A DNA stretch of 64,000 nucleotides, taken from NCBI GenBank assembly GCA_032000125.1, contig DAMALH010000009.1:49853-113852 (forward strand), read 5' to 3'. The notes beneath the pieces were generated by a model. It was not told where the DNA came from and made no database searches. It saw only the letters and a program-made list of their open reading frames with translations. The stretch comes from Dryocola sp032000125. Its GTDB lineage: Bacteria > Pseudomonadota > Gammaproteobacteria > Enterobacterales > Enterobacteriaceae. A program made the position numbers and the translations under genes. Below, piece after piece: positions 50,956 to 60,029 of the stretch (the stretch's first letter is position 1; each line of letters begins with the position of its first letter).

Positions 50956-51139
50956 AAGAGCCGGAAAACCGGCTCTTCAGGTTGCTGTCAAAAAAGGAAA
51001 AAGCGTGGTTTTTCCTTCTTTGTGACGATCGGCCGAAAATCAATGAATTGATTTTCCTTGTTTTTAAATGACGGCACTTTTTAGTTTTGTCACGCTGGAA
51101 GGTTTCTCATCAGTCTTAAGAGCCGGAAAACCGGCTCTT
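50956..51139 (+). mobile_element. Terminator-targeted miniature element, copy A (with flanking duplications)
   Basis: A 140-bp element (50978-51117) lies between two perfect 22-nt direct repeats (50956-50977 and 51118-51139). The repeat is itself a complete hairpin, AAGAGCCGG-AAAA-CCGGCTCTT, i.e. the bglX terminator stem-loop. The interior has a hairpin (50990-51002 with 51009-51021), a 22-nt palindrome (51035-51056) and no open frame. The ends (AGGTTGCTGTCAAA, and AGACTGATGAGAAA read from the other side) are degenerate inverted repeats. Copy B is at 63709-63886 in the opposite orientation, about 87% identical. The removed-element sequence would read as one ordinary terminator with a T run on the reverse strand. 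Confidence 0.8.
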
Positions 51140-51151
51140 AAAAGAAAAGAA

Positions 51152-53449
51152 TTACTTCAGCTCGAACTCGCCACGTTTCACGCGAGCGGAGTCCAGACCA
51201 ACAAAGACGTTAAATTTGCCGGGCTCGGCGTCGTATTGCATCTCGGCGTTCCAGAATTTCAGCCCTTCGATATCAATCGGGAAGCTGACGGTCTGGGTTT
51301 CGCCCGGTTTGAGCTGCACTTTCTTAAAGCCTTTTAGCTCCTTAACGGGGCGGCTCATCGATGCGGTGACATCCTGCAGGTACATCTGCACCACCGTTTC
51401 ACCTTCGCGCTCGCCGGTGTTTTTTACCTCCACCGTAGCTTCCACTTTGCCGTCGCGCGTCATGGACGGCGCGGACATTTTCACGTCAGACACGCTGAAG
51501 CTGGTGTAGCTCAGGCCGTAGCCAAACGGATACAGCGGGCCGTTCGCTTCGTCAAAGTAGCGGGAAGTGTACTTGTTTGGCTTCTCCGGGTTATACGGAC
51601 GCCCGGTGTTCAGGTGGCTGTAGTAGGTTGGGATTTGGCCCACGGAACGCGGGAAGGACATCGGCAGCTTGCCGGACGGGTTGTAGTCGCCAAACAGCAC
51701 GTCGGCAATGGCGTTGCCGCCTTCGGTGCCTGCGTACCAGGCTTCAAGCAGCGCATCGGCCTGCTGGTCTTCTTTTACCAGCGCCAGCGGACGGCCGTTC
51801 ATCAGCACCAGCACCAGCGGTTTGCCGGTTGCTTTCAGCGCGGCAATCAGCTCACGCTGGCTTTGCGGCAGCACCAGATCGGTACGGCTGGAGGCTTCAT
51901 GAGCCATGCCCTGCGCTTCACCGACAACGGCGACCACAACGTCGGCGTTTTTCGCCGTGTTTACCGCCTCATCGATCATCTCTTGCGGCGTGCGTGGATC
52001 GACCTGCACCGCCGGTTCGTACTGGTTCAGGAAGTCGACGGTATCTTTCTCATCGGTGACGTTTGCCCCTTTAACATGAACAATTTTCGCTCCATCGCCC
52101 GCAACATTCTGAATGCCCTGCAACACGGTAACAGTCTGGTCGGATACGCCTGCCGCAGACCAACTGCCCATCATGTCACGCTTGCTGTCGGCCAGTGGGC
52201 CAATAACCGCGATAGTACCGGCCTTTTTCAACGGCAGGGTTTGCAGGCGGTTTTTCAGCAGAACCAGGCTTTCACGCGCCACTTCACGCGCCTCCTGACG
52301 ATGCAGACGGCTTTCCGCGTTGGTGTCTTCCGGGTCAGATTCCTTCGGCCCTAAGTGGCTGTACGGATCGTTAAACAGGCCCATATCATATTTCACGTTC
52401 AGCACGTGACGGGCGGCATCGTCCAGCTCCGCCTGCGGGACCGCGCCACTTTTCACCAGTTCCGGCAGGTATTTGCTGTAGAACTCATCACTCATACTCA
52501 TGTTGATGCCGGAATTGAGCGCCACGCGCACCGCATCTTTCGGATCGCTTGCCACGCCGTGCTTGATAAGCTCTTTGATAGCACCGTGATCGGAAATGGT
52601 AATGCCCTTAAAGTTCCATTCATCCCGCAGCAGGTTTTTAAGCAGCCAGCTATTGGAGGAGGCCGGCGTGCCGTTAATGGAGTTCAGCGCTACCATCACC
52701 CCGCCGCTGCCGGCGTCCAGCGCGGCTTTGTACGGCGGCATATAGTCGTTGAACAGGCGCTGCGGGCTCATATCCACGGTGTTGTATTCTTTGCCGCCTT
52801 CAACGGCGCCATAGGCCGCGAAGTGTTTTACGCTGGTCATCACCGAGTAGCGATCCGCCGTGCTTTTGCCCTGCATCGCTTCAACCATGGTACGGCCCAT
52901 CAGCGATGTCAGATAAGTATCCTCGCCAAAGCCCTCGGACACGCGCCCCCAGCGCGGATCGCGGGACACGTCCACCATCGGCGCCCAGGTCATATTCAGG
53001 CCGTCGTCCGCGGCTTCATAAGCCGAAACTCGCCCAACGGTTTTCACCGCCGCAAGGTTAAAAGAGGACGCCAGGCCAAGGCTGATTGGGAACACGGTGC
53101 GCTGCCCGTGAACTACGTCATAGGCGAAGAAAAGAGGAATTTTCAGGCGGCTAAGGCTCATCACCTGATCCTGCATAATACGGATATCGTGGCGGGTGAC
53201 GGTATTGAAGATCGCCCCAACCTGCCCGTCTTTGATCATCTCACGAATGGCTTCTTTCGGGTTATCCGGCCCGACGCTGATTAGACGTAGCTGACCGATT
53301 TTCTCGTCGTTGGTCATTTTTGTCAGCAAATCAGTGACGAACGCATCACGCGCTTGCGGCGTCAGCGGATGAGGGCCGAACATCTCTTCGGCCAGCGCCG
53401 GTTGCAGGGCGAGGCTAACCGCAATACTTACAGAACAGAGCCATTTCAT
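51152..53449 (-). CDS. bglX: Periplasmic beta-glucosidase BglX
   Basis: 765 residues from the ATG at 53449, as in E. coli. Signal peptide MKWLCSVSIAVSLALQPALA. Glycoside hydrolase family 3: N-terminal barrel with the nucleophile Asp in GITISDHGAIKELIKHG, (alpha/beta)6 sandwich with LVLPQSQRELIAALKATGKP, and a C-terminal fibronectin III-like domain (VEVKNTGEREGETVVQMYLQ). Hydrolyses beta-glucosides in the periplasm. Its terminator has been duplicated by the element just downstream. Confidence 0.96.
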   Translation of the reverse strand: MKWLCSVSIAVSLALQPALAEEMFGPHPLTPQARDAFVTDLLTKMTNDEKIGQLRLISVGPDNPKEAIREMIKDGQVGAIFNTVTRHDIRIMQDQVMSLSRLKIPLFFAYDVVHGQRTVFPISLGLASSFNLAAVKTVGRVSAYEAADDGLNMTWAPMVDVSRDPRWGRVSEGFGEDTYLTSLMGRTMVEAMQGKSTADRYSVMTSVKHFAAYGAVEGGKEYNTVDMSPQRLFNDYMPPYKAALDAGSGGVMVALNSINGTPASSNSWLLKNLLRDEWNFKGITISDHGAIKELIKHGVASDPKDAVRVALNSGINMSMSDEFYSKYLPELVKSGAVPQAELDDAARHVLNVKYDMGLFNDPYSHLGPKESDPEDTNAESRLHRQEAREVARESLVLLKNRLQTLPLKKAGTIAVIGPLADSKRDMMGSWSAAGVSDQTVTVLQGIQNVAGDGAKIVHVKGANVTDEKDTVDFLNQYEPAVQVDPRTPQEMIDEAVNTAKNADVVVAVVGEAQGMAHEASSRTDLVLPQSQRELIAALKATGKPLVLVLMNGRPLALVKEDQQADALLEAWYAGTEGGNAIADVLFGDYNPSGKLPMSFPRSVGQIPTYYSHLNTGRPYNPEKPNKYTSRYFDEANGPLYPFGYGLSYTSFSVSDVKMSAPSMTRDGKVEATVEVKNTGEREGETVVQMYLQDVTASMSRPVKELKGFKKVQLKPGETQTVSFPIDIEGLKFWNAEMQYDAEPGKFNVFVGLDSARVKRGEFELK

Positions 53450-53647
53450 GGAGTTTACTCTCTTGCTCAAGCCGCCCGCACGGGCGGTACATTATGATAA
53501 GAAGAGCAGTGTGCCACATCGTTACGCGGGTAAGAAGAGTAGCCCCGGTGTTAATCGCTGATTTTTCGAACGTTTCAGAGTAATGAAAAGCGTTTTGGGA
53601 CTATCATTGAAAACGAGAATTTTTATGCCATCACAAGGAGTGGGATC

Positions 53648-55393
53648 ATGTCTTTATCTGCACATTCGGATAAACAAGCCTTTATAAACGAATTGAATCG
53701 CCTGCTTGGCAGCCATCACGTTTTAACCGACGCGGCAAAAACCGCACGCTACCGCAAAGGTTTCCGCTCCGGCCAGGGCGATGCGCTGGCCGTGGTGTTC
53801 CCCGGCTCGCTGATTGAACTCTGGCGCGTGCTGAGCGCCTGCGTGGCCGCCGATAAAATTATTCTGATGCAGGCGGCCAACACCGGCCTGACCGAAGGCT
53901 CAACGCCAAACGGCAACGATTACGATCGTGATATCGTTATCATCAGCACCCTGCGTCTGGACAAGCTACAGCTTCTGGATAACGGCAAGCAGGTGCTGGC
54001 TTTTCCCGGCAGCACGCTTTATCAGCTTGAAAAAGCGCTTAAACCCCTCGGGCGTGAACCCCATTCGGTGATTGGCTCTTCCTGTATCGGCGCGTCGGTC
54101 ATCGGTGGGATCTGCAACAACTCCGGCGGTTCGCTGGTGCAGCGCGGCCCGGCTTATACCGAAATGGCTCTGTATGCCCGTATCGATGAACAGGGTAAGC
54201 TGACGCTGGTTAATCATCTGGGTATCGACCTGGGCGCCACGCCTGAACAAATTCTCAGCAAGCTCGACGATGAGCGCATTAAGCCAGAGGATGTCCTGCA
54301 CGACAATCGTCAGGCTTCAGACCACGATTACGCCGGGCGCGTAAGGGATGTAGATGCCGATACGCCATCGCGTTTTAATGCCGACCCGAACCGCCTGTTT
54401 GAAGCTTCCGGCTGCGCTGGCAAGCTTGCGGTATTCGCCGTCCGCCTCGATACGTTCGTTGCTGAAAAGCAAAATGAGGTGTTTTACATCGGCACCAATA
54501 AGCCTGAAGTGCTGACCGAGATCCGCCGTCATATTCTGGCAAATTTCAAAAACCTGCCGGTTGCGGGCGAATACATGCACCGGGATATCTACGACATCGC
54601 CGAGGTGTATGGCAAAGACACCTTTATGATGATCGACAAGCTCGGCACCGACAAAATGCCGTTCTTCTTTACCATGAAGGGCCGCGTGGACGCCGCGCTT
54701 GAGAAAGTTCCTTTTATAAAACCGCACTTCACCGACCGTGCGTTACAGCGCGTTAATGCCCTCTTCCCTCGCCATCTTCCACCGCGCATGAAATCCTGGC
54801 GCGATAAATACGAGCATCACCTGCTGCTGAAAATGTCCGGAGAAGGTATTGAGGAAGCGCGAGCCTGGCTTGAGAGCTATTTCCAGCAGGCGGAAGGCGC
54901 GTTTTTTGCCTGCACGCCTGAAGAAGGTGCCAAAGCTTTCCTGCACCGCTTTGCCGCCGCGGGTGCTGCCGTGCGCTACCACGCCGTTCACGCCGATGAA
55001 GTGGAAGATATTCTGGCGCTGGATATCGCGCTGCGCCGTAACGATCGGGAGTGGTTTGAACAACTGCCGCCGGAAATCAGCAGCCAGATTAGCCACAGCC
55101 TCTATTACGGCCACTTTATGTGCCACGTTTTCCATCAGGATTACATTGTGAAAAAGGGCGTGGACGCCCATGCGCTTAAGGAGCAAATGCTTGAATTGCT
55201 TCGTTTACGCGGCGCGCAGTATCCGGCAGAGCATAACGTTGGGCATCTATACGAGGCGCCAGAAACGTTAAAACGATTTTATAAGGCAAACGACCCTACA
55301 AACAGCATGAATCCGGGGATTGGCAAGACCACCAAGCATAAGTGGTGGGATGAGAGCGTTTGCAGCCATACACATCCGCACGATCCCCACTAA
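53648..55393 (+). CDS. dld: Quinone-dependent D-lactate dehydrogenase Dld
   Basis: 581 residues (E. coli 571). FAD-linked peripheral membrane enzyme oxidising D-lactate to pyruvate with electron transfer to quinone. The FAD_binding_4 region has MQAANTGLTEGSTPNGNDYD and SSCIGASVIGGICNNSGGSL; the C-terminal membrane-binding domain ends in NPGIGKTTKHKWWDE and a His-rich tail (CSHTHPHDPH). Divergent from bglX, as in E. coli. Confidence 0.96.
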   Translation: MSLSAHSDKQAFINELNRLLGSHHVLTDAAKTARYRKGFRSGQGDALAVVFPGSLIELWRVLSACVAADKIILMQAANTGLTEGSTPNGNDYDRDIVIISTLRLDKLQLLDNGKQVLAFPGSTLYQLEKALKPLGREPHSVIGSSCIGASVIGGICNNSGGSLVQRGPAYTEMALYARIDEQGKLTLVNHLGIDLGATPEQILSKLDDERIKPEDVLHDNRQASDHDYAGRVRDVDADTPSRFNADPNRLFEASGCAGKLAVFAVRLDTFVAEKQNEVFYIGTNKPEVLTEIRRHILANFKNLPVAGEYMHRDIYDIAEVYGKDTFMMIDKLGTDKMPFFFTMKGRVDAALEKVPFIKPHFTDRALQRVNALFPRHLPPRMKSWRDKYEHHLLLKMSGEGIEEARAWLESYFQQAEGAFFACTPEEGAKAFLHRFAAAGAAVRYHAVHADEVEDILALDIALRRNDREWFEQLPPEISSQISHSLYYGHFMCHVFHQDYIVKKGVDAHALKEQMLELLRLRGAQYPAEHNVGHLYEAPETLKRFYKANDPTNSMNPGIGKTTKHKWWDESVCSHTHPHDPH

Positions 55394-55510
55394 AACCTGC
55401 CGTCAACTGCCAGAACGGGGGCTATTTTTCGCTCATTTTTAGGACTAAATTAGCGAACAATAAGGGCGGGAATGCCTTTCCCGCCCGCATCCCAGCGCAG
55501 AGGTTCGAAA

Positions 55511-56062
55511 ATGTCAGTGGTCGAAACATTACCGTTAGCGCGGCTAGATGTTCGCGAAGCTACGCTCGACGATATTCCTGCTATTACCGCCATTTATGCC
55601 TGGCATGTCCTTCATGGTCGCGGCTCTTTTGAAGAAATGCCCCCGACCGAATTACAAATGAGAGAACGTTTACACTACGTCCGCGAGCAGGGGTTACCCT
55701 GGCTGGTTGGGTATTATGATGGGATAGTGGTGGGTTACTGCTACGCCACCGTTTACCGCCCTCGCCCCGCGTATCGCTTCACCATCGAAGATTCAGTTTA
55801 TATTGATGCCAGCATGACCGGGCGCGGAATCGGCAGCGACCTGCTGTATGCGCTGATTACCCGCTGCGAAGAAGGACCCTGGCGACAAATGATCGCCGTC
55901 ATCGGCGACGGCGAAAAAAATACCGGATCGTGCCGCCTGCATAAGCAATTCGGCTTTGAAATCGTGGGAAATTTACGCAGCGTGGGGTTCAAACTGGGCG
56001 ACTGGCGGGATACGCTAATTATGCAGCGTCCGCTTAACTCAGGGGACTGGAGCGCCCCATGA
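55511..56062 (+). CDS. GNAT N-acetyltransferase (phosphinothricin/MnaT-like)
   Basis: 183 residues from the ATG at 55511. GNAT fold with the opening LDVREATLDDIPAITAIYAW, GRGSFEEMPPTELQMRERLH, the acetyl-CoA loop ASMTGRGIGSDLLYALI (Q/RxxGxG/A type) and HKQFGFEIVGNLRSVGFKLG, all typical of the PAT/Bar/MnaT (YncA) group that acetylates phosphinothricin or methionine sulfone-type amino acids. Native substrate unknown. In E. coli dld is followed directly by pbpG, so this gene is an insertion in that order. It is convergent with pbpG. Confidence 0.85.
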   Translation: MSVVETLPLARLDVREATLDDIPAITAIYAWHVLHGRGSFEEMPPTELQMRERLHYVREQGLPWLVGYYDGIVVGYCYATVYRPRPAYRFTIEDSVYIDASMTGRGIGSDLLYALITRCEEGPWRQMIAVIGDGEKNTGSCRLHKQFGFEIVGNLRSVGFKLGDWRDTLIMQRPLNSGDWSAP

Positions 56063-56102
56063 GTTTGTCGGGCGGCGCAAGCCTGCCCAACGCTTGTATA
56101 GC

Positions 56103-57044
56103 TCAATCTTCCTGCGCGTTACCTGCCGCAGCATTGCTCGCCATCTGCGCCGCTTTCTGCTTTTTATAGCTAAGGGCGGAAGACGGCACTGCCGTTATTT
56201 TCCCGGTTTCCAGGAATGAGCGCAGGCGGTTAGCGTCCGCAAAATGGGTGTATTTACCGAACGCATCCAGCACCACCAGCGACACCGGACGTTGATTAAT
56301 CACGGTACGCATGACCAGGCAGTGCCCGGCGTTGTTAGTAAAGCCGGTTTTCGTCAGTTGAATATTCCAGTTATTGCGATAGACCAGATGGTTGGTATTG
56401 CGGAACGGCAGCGTATACGGCGGGTTGCTGAAGGTCGCCATATCCTCTTTAGTGGTGCTCAACTGGCCAATCAGCGGATATTGCTTCGAGGCAATCAGCA
56501 TTTTGGTCAGATCGCGCGCGGTGGAAACGTTATCTACCGACAGCCCCGTTGGTTCCACGTAGCGGGTGTGGTTCATACCAAGAGATTTCGCCTTCGCGTT
56601 CATCGCGCGAATAAACGCCTCATAGCCGCCGGGATAATGGTGCGCGAGGCTTGCCGCAGCACGGTTTTCCGAAGACATCAGCGCCAGCAGCAGCATATCT
56701 TTACGGCTGATTTTACTGTTCAGGCGCACGCGGGAGTAGATGCCTTTCATCTCCGAAGTGTGGCTGATGTCCACGCTCAGCATCTCATCCAGCGGTAAAT
56801 GCGCATCCAGCACCACCATGGCGGTCATTAATTTGGTGATCGAAGCGATTGGACGCACCAGGTCAGGATGACTTGAGTACAGCACCTTATTGCTCTGCAG
56901 ATCGACGATCATCGCGCTGCCGGAAGCGATCTCTTGCCCGCTACTGGCGAGGGTGACGCTCTTGCTCGCAAGGGCCTGCGGTGCCAGAGGCACGGTTATC
57001 ATCAGCGCAAGGCTGAACAGTGATAGACGGATTTTTGTCGGCAT
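56103..57044 (-). CDS. pbpG: D-alanyl-D-alanine endopeptidase PbpG (PBP7)
   Basis: 313 residues from the ATG at 57044 (E. coli 310). Signal peptide MPTKIRLSLFSLALMITVPL through ALA. Penicillin-binding S11 peptidase: SxxK motif SITK at 68-71, SxN motif in LMSSENRAAASLAHH, and KTG in QLTKTGFTNNAGHCLVMRTV. Cleaves D-Ala-meso-DAP crosslinks in peptidoglycan. Confidence 0.95.
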   Translation of the reverse strand: MPTKIRLSLFSLALMITVPLAPQALASKSVTLASSGQEIASGSAMIVDLQSNKVLYSSHPDLVRPIASITKLMTAMVVLDAHLPLDEMLSVDISHTSEMKGIYSRVRLNSKISRKDMLLLALMSSENRAAASLAHHYPGGYEAFIRAMNAKAKSLGMNHTRYVEPTGLSVDNVSTARDLTKMLIASKQYPLIGQLSTTKEDMATFSNPPYTLPFRNTNHLVYRNNWNIQLTKTGFTNNAGHCLVMRTVINQRPVSLVVLDAFGKYTHFADANRLRSFLETGKITAVPSSALSYKKQKAAQMASNAAAGNAQED

Positions 57045-57179
57045 GGTGACGCTTCTGTAATTATTCTGGAATGTGATGTTTGCCACCACTCATGTTCAGA
57101 TAATGTATGAAATAAGTGAGGCGCCAGCATAATACTCTGACGCCTCGCCAAACGGCTACTACAGAATCGTAACGCAATA

Positions 57180-57767
57180 TCAAAACAGGCGATAACCGTA
57201 ACCCCATAAGATGACCGCCAGCGCCAGCAGCACTTCCAGTACCAGTACGCCGATGGCAAGCGTGGAGCTGGAGAAGCTCATGCCTTCCTCTTTATTAATA
57301 TTCAGGAAGTCGGGAATACCCACGTAAAGCAGGTAGCCGGTGTAGACCAGCGCTACGGCCCCCACCGCAACACAAAGCCAGACCAGCGGGTATAGCGCTA
57401 CCACGCCGCTTAAAAATAGGGGCGTTGCCACATAACCGGCAAACACCATGCACCGGGCAAGCGCCGGACGATTCGGATAATTTCTTGCCATCCACCAGAT
57501 AACTCGCCCCATTACGGCAACGCCGGCCAGCATCAGCGCATAGAACAGCAGGCCGAGAAAGAGACCGGTAAGCATTGAGAGCTGAACGAAGGTGCCATCG
57601 CCAAAATTCCAGCCGATTTGCGTGGTGCCGATAAAGGCGCAAATAACCGGGATGGCCGCCATAAGCAAAACATGGTGCGTGTAGTGATGCGAGACCGTTT
57701 CGTTCTCGCGCTTAATTTCCTGCATTTCACGATTAGGATGGGATAGCAATCCCCAGACATGGTTCAT
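57180..57767 (-). CDS. yohC: YohC, Yip1-family inner-membrane protein
   Basis: 195 residues from the ATG at 57767 (MNHVWGLLSHPNREMQEIKR), as in E. coli. Five hydrophobic segments in the Yip1 domain: LLMAAIPVICAFIGTTQIGW, LFLGLLFYALMLAGVAVMGR, CMVFAGYVATPLFLSGVVAL, LVWLCVAVGAVALVYTGYLL and VLVLEVLLALAVILWGYGYR. Function unknown. Confidence 0.93.
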   Translation of the reverse strand: MNHVWGLLSHPNREMQEIKRENETVSHHYTHHVLLMAAIPVICAFIGTTQIGWNFGDGTFVQLSMLTGLFLGLLFYALMLAGVAVMGRVIWWMARNYPNRPALARCMVFAGYVATPLFLSGVVALYPLVWLCVAVGAVALVYTGYLLYVGIPDFLNINKEEGMSFSSSTLAIGVLVLEVLLALAVILWGYGYRLF

Positions 57768-57934
57768 AGGGCCTCCTGACATATCGCGCCAGAGTGTTAG
57801 CAGCATCCTAATTATAATGCACAGCGTTAGATTGTTTTTTAATCAGGCTAATTTATCTGCCTCGTTTAGCTGCACGCCAGCCGTAGGGTTGTATGCTTTA
57901 AAGGTGTTAACCATAAGGAGAAACGCTAAGTCTA

Positions 57935-58504
57935 ATGGATATCAACAGCTTAATTGAGCATTACGGCTATGCGGCGCTGGTGCTTGGCAGCATGGCGGAA
58001 GGGGAAACGATCACGCTGCTCGGCGGGGTAGCGGCGCATCAGGGACTGCTGAAATTTTCTCTGGTGGTGATTTCCGTGGCGCTGGGCGGCATGATTGGCG
58101 ACCAGCTGCTTTATCTCATCGGGCGGCGGTTTGGCGATTCGTTGCTTTCGCGCTTTAGCAAACATCAGAAAAAAATCGCCAAAGCCCAGAAGCTTATTAA
58201 CCGCCACCCTTATCTGTTTGTACCGGGCACGCGCTTTATGTACGGCTTTCGCATTATCGGCCCGATATTAATCGGCGCCAGCCGCCTGCCGCCGAAAATA
58301 TTTCTGCCGCTGAATATCGCAGGCGCGCTGATTTGGGCGATTCTGTTCACCTCGCTGGGCTATGTCGGCGGCGAGGTGGTAAGCCCGTGGCTGCACAACT
58401 TTGACCAGTACGTTAAGCGCTGGATTTGGCTGGTTATCGTCATCGCCCTGGTCTGGCTTGCCCGCTACTGGTTTAAACGCCGCGAGCGCAAAGACGAAGA
58501 CTAG
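57935..58504 (+). CDS. yohD: YohD, DedA-family membrane protein
   Basis: 189 residues (E. coli 192). DedA/SNARE-associated (VTT) domain: LGSMAEGETITLLGGVAAHQ, GGMIGDQLLYLIGRRFGDSL, FVPGTRFMYGFRIIGPILIG (conserved F/G-x-R-x3-R region) and INIAGALIW-type NIAGALIWAILFTSLGYVGG. DedA proteins take part in polyprenyl-phosphate or lipid recycling; YohD's own role is not defined. Four bases overlap the convergent yohF 3' end. Confidence 0.93.
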   Translation: MDINSLIEHYGYAALVLGSMAEGETITLLGGVAAHQGLLKFSLVVISVALGGMIGDQLLYLIGRRFGDSLLSRFSKHQKKIAKAQKLINRHPYLFVPGTRFMYGFRIIGPILIGASRLPPKIFLPLNIAGALIWAILFTSLGYVGGEVVSPWLHNFDQYVKRWIWLVIVIALVWLARYWFKRRERKDED

Positions 58505-59274
58505 CTTTTGGGTTTGAACTGGGGATTGGCAAGCATAAAACCGCCGTCCACGATAAATGACTGTCCGGTGGTGTAGCTTGCGGCTTCTGAACACAGCCAG
58601 GCAACGAGGCTCGCTATCTCTTCCGTCTCGCCAAAGCGGCCAAGCGGGACTTCTGGCAGTTCGGTATGTTTACCCTCCCCCTCTTGCATGTCATTCATCG
58701 GGGTGGCGATGGCGCCGGGCGCGACGGCGTTGACCAGAATATTATGCTGAACCAGCTCCATCGCCATGGATTTGGTCAGCCCGCCCAGCGCATGTTTTGC
58801 CGCGGTATAGGCGCAGGCTTCAGGCAACGGCGTGTGCTCATGAACGGAGGTGATGTTCACAATCCGCCCGCCTTTTCCCTGCTCAACCATAGCCCGCGCC
58901 ACTTTCTGCGAGCACAGAAAGGCGCCGTCTACGTCAACGGTAAACAACCTGCGCCATTCGTCCAGCGTGACGTCCAGGAAGGTGTTTTTGCTCATTGCCC
59001 CGGCGTTGTTGACCAGCGCATCAATTCTCCCGAAGCGGCCGATCAGCTCGTCAATACCGGACGCGCCGTCGGGTAGATTCCCTAAATCGAGTTGCACCGT
59101 TTCCGCCCGCCGCCCCAGCCCGCGAACCTCCCGCGCAGTGTCATCCGCGCCCTTTTCATCTGAATGCCAGGTAATCCCCACGTCATAACCCTGCTCGGCC
59201 AGCATTAGCGCGCATTTTTTGCCGATACCAGAATCCGATGCCGTTACGATAACCACTTTGTTAGCTGCGCTCAT
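58501..59274 (-). CDS. yohF: Short-chain dehydrogenase/reductase YohF
   Basis: 257 residues from the ATG at 59274 (E. coli 253). Rossmann motif VTASDSGIGKKCA (the usual TGxxxGIG has Ser-Asp-Ser-Gly here, as in E. coli), NNAG at about residues 90-93, catalytic Ser in NITSVHEHTPL, and YxxxK as YTAAKHALGG. Related to acetoin reductases; E. coli YohF substrate is not established. GGAGAAG is the ribosome binding site; the preceding in-frame GTG is rejected. Confidence 0.92.
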   Translation of the reverse strand: MSAANKVVIVTASDSGIGKKCALMLAEQGYDVGITWHSDEKGADDTAREVRGLGRRAETVQLDLGNLPDGASGIDELIGRFGRIDALVNNAGAMSKNTFLDVTLDEWRRLFTVDVDGAFLCSQKVARAMVEQGKGGRIVNITSVHEHTPLPEACAYTAAKHALGGLTKSMAMELVQHNILVNAVAPGAIATPMNDMQEGEGKHTELPEVPLGRFGETEEIASLVAWLCSEAASYTTGQSFIVDGGFMLANPQFKPKS

Positions 59275-59365
59275 CACCTTCTCCCGGACAAATTAAAAAC
59301 CCGAAAGCTAAGTATAGGAGTTTCATTCGTCGGCGCCGCGCCTTCACCGCCAAAGCAAGATGGTT

Positions 59366-59923
59366 TTATCTCAGCAGTACAACCAGCGCATCATTTAGCG
59401 CTTTTAACGCGCTATGGGGGCTTTTCTCGCGCTGCGCCTTAACGATAGCGCCGTCAATCATCAAAGCGATCGTCGCAGCCTGGTTTTGCCCGGCTTCCCC
59501 CTGCGGCAGCCAGCCCAGCAGGACGTTGGTCATTTCCTGCTTGTGGCTTCTGGCAATGCAGAGGCTTTCAGGCAGCGCGTCAGCAAGCTCAACCGAGGTA
59601 TTGATAAACGCGCAGCCGCGAAAGGATTCGCTGATAAACCATTCGCCGAGCGCTGCGCCTAAAGCCGCTGCCAGGTCGTTTTTTTCCGCCATTTCCCGCG
59701 AAAACGTTTCACGAAACCACGTTATCCAGCGCTGGTGTCGATAGCTGAGAAAAGCACGGATTAAATCGTCTTTCGCCGGGAAGTGGCGATAAAAAGTTAC
59801 TTTTGTTACGCCCGCTTCTTTAATAATTTTATCGATGCCCGTTGCGCGAATGCCATCGCGGTAAAACAGGTCATGGGCGGCGTAAAGGATACGCTGGTGG
59901 GCGGTGGGCTGAGTGGTTGACAT
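59366..59923 (-). CDS. TetR-family transcriptional regulator
   Basis: 185 residues from the ATG at 59923, with AGGAGG upstream; the longer frame to 60031 crosses both operators and is rejected. Helix-turn-helix: ILYAAHDLFYRDGIRATGID, then KIIKEAGVTKVTFYRHFPAK. The C-terminal domain has SFRGCAFINTSVELADALP, like TetR_C_6/AcrR-type regulators. Divergent from the NTF2-like gene with two palindromes in between, so it likely represses both. Inducer unknown. Confidence 0.9.
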   Translation of the reverse strand: MSTTQPTAHQRILYAAHDLFYRDGIRATGIDKIIKEAGVTKVTFYRHFPAKDDLIRAFLSYRHQRWITWFRETFSREMAEKNDLAAALGAALGEWFISESFRGCAFINTSVELADALPESLCIARSHKQEMTNVLLGWLPQGEAGQNQAATIALMIDGAIVKAQREKSPHSALKALNDALVVLLR

Positions 59924-59955
59924 GGTTCCTCCTGGCTGGAGGCCATCATGCCGCA

Positions 59956-60011
59956 TGTAGACAACTCTGTCTACATGGTTTAGGGTAAGAACGTAGACAG
60001 ACCTGTCTACG
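59956..60011. promoter_or_regulatory. Two TetR-type palindromic operators
   Basis: Operator 1 (59956-59975): TGTAGACA-N4-TGTCTACA. Operator 2 (59992-60011): CGTAGACAGACCTGTCTACG, almost perfectly symmetrical with an AC centre. They share the half site GTAGACA and their centres are 36 bases apart. Operator 2 ends 18 bases before the NTF2-like ATG and would cover its promoter. Confidence 0.85.
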
Positions 60012-60029
60012 TAAATTCTGGAGCCCGAC

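Noticed and set aside
50978..51117. Reading the 140-bp repeat as an ERIC, REP/BIME or YPAL element
   Set aside because: None of the sequence blocks I know for these families is present, and they do not produce 20-22 nt duplications of a terminator hairpin.
51068..51337. 89-codon forward frame across the repeat element and bglX end
   Set aside because: Most of it is antisense to bglX; only its first codons are in the element.
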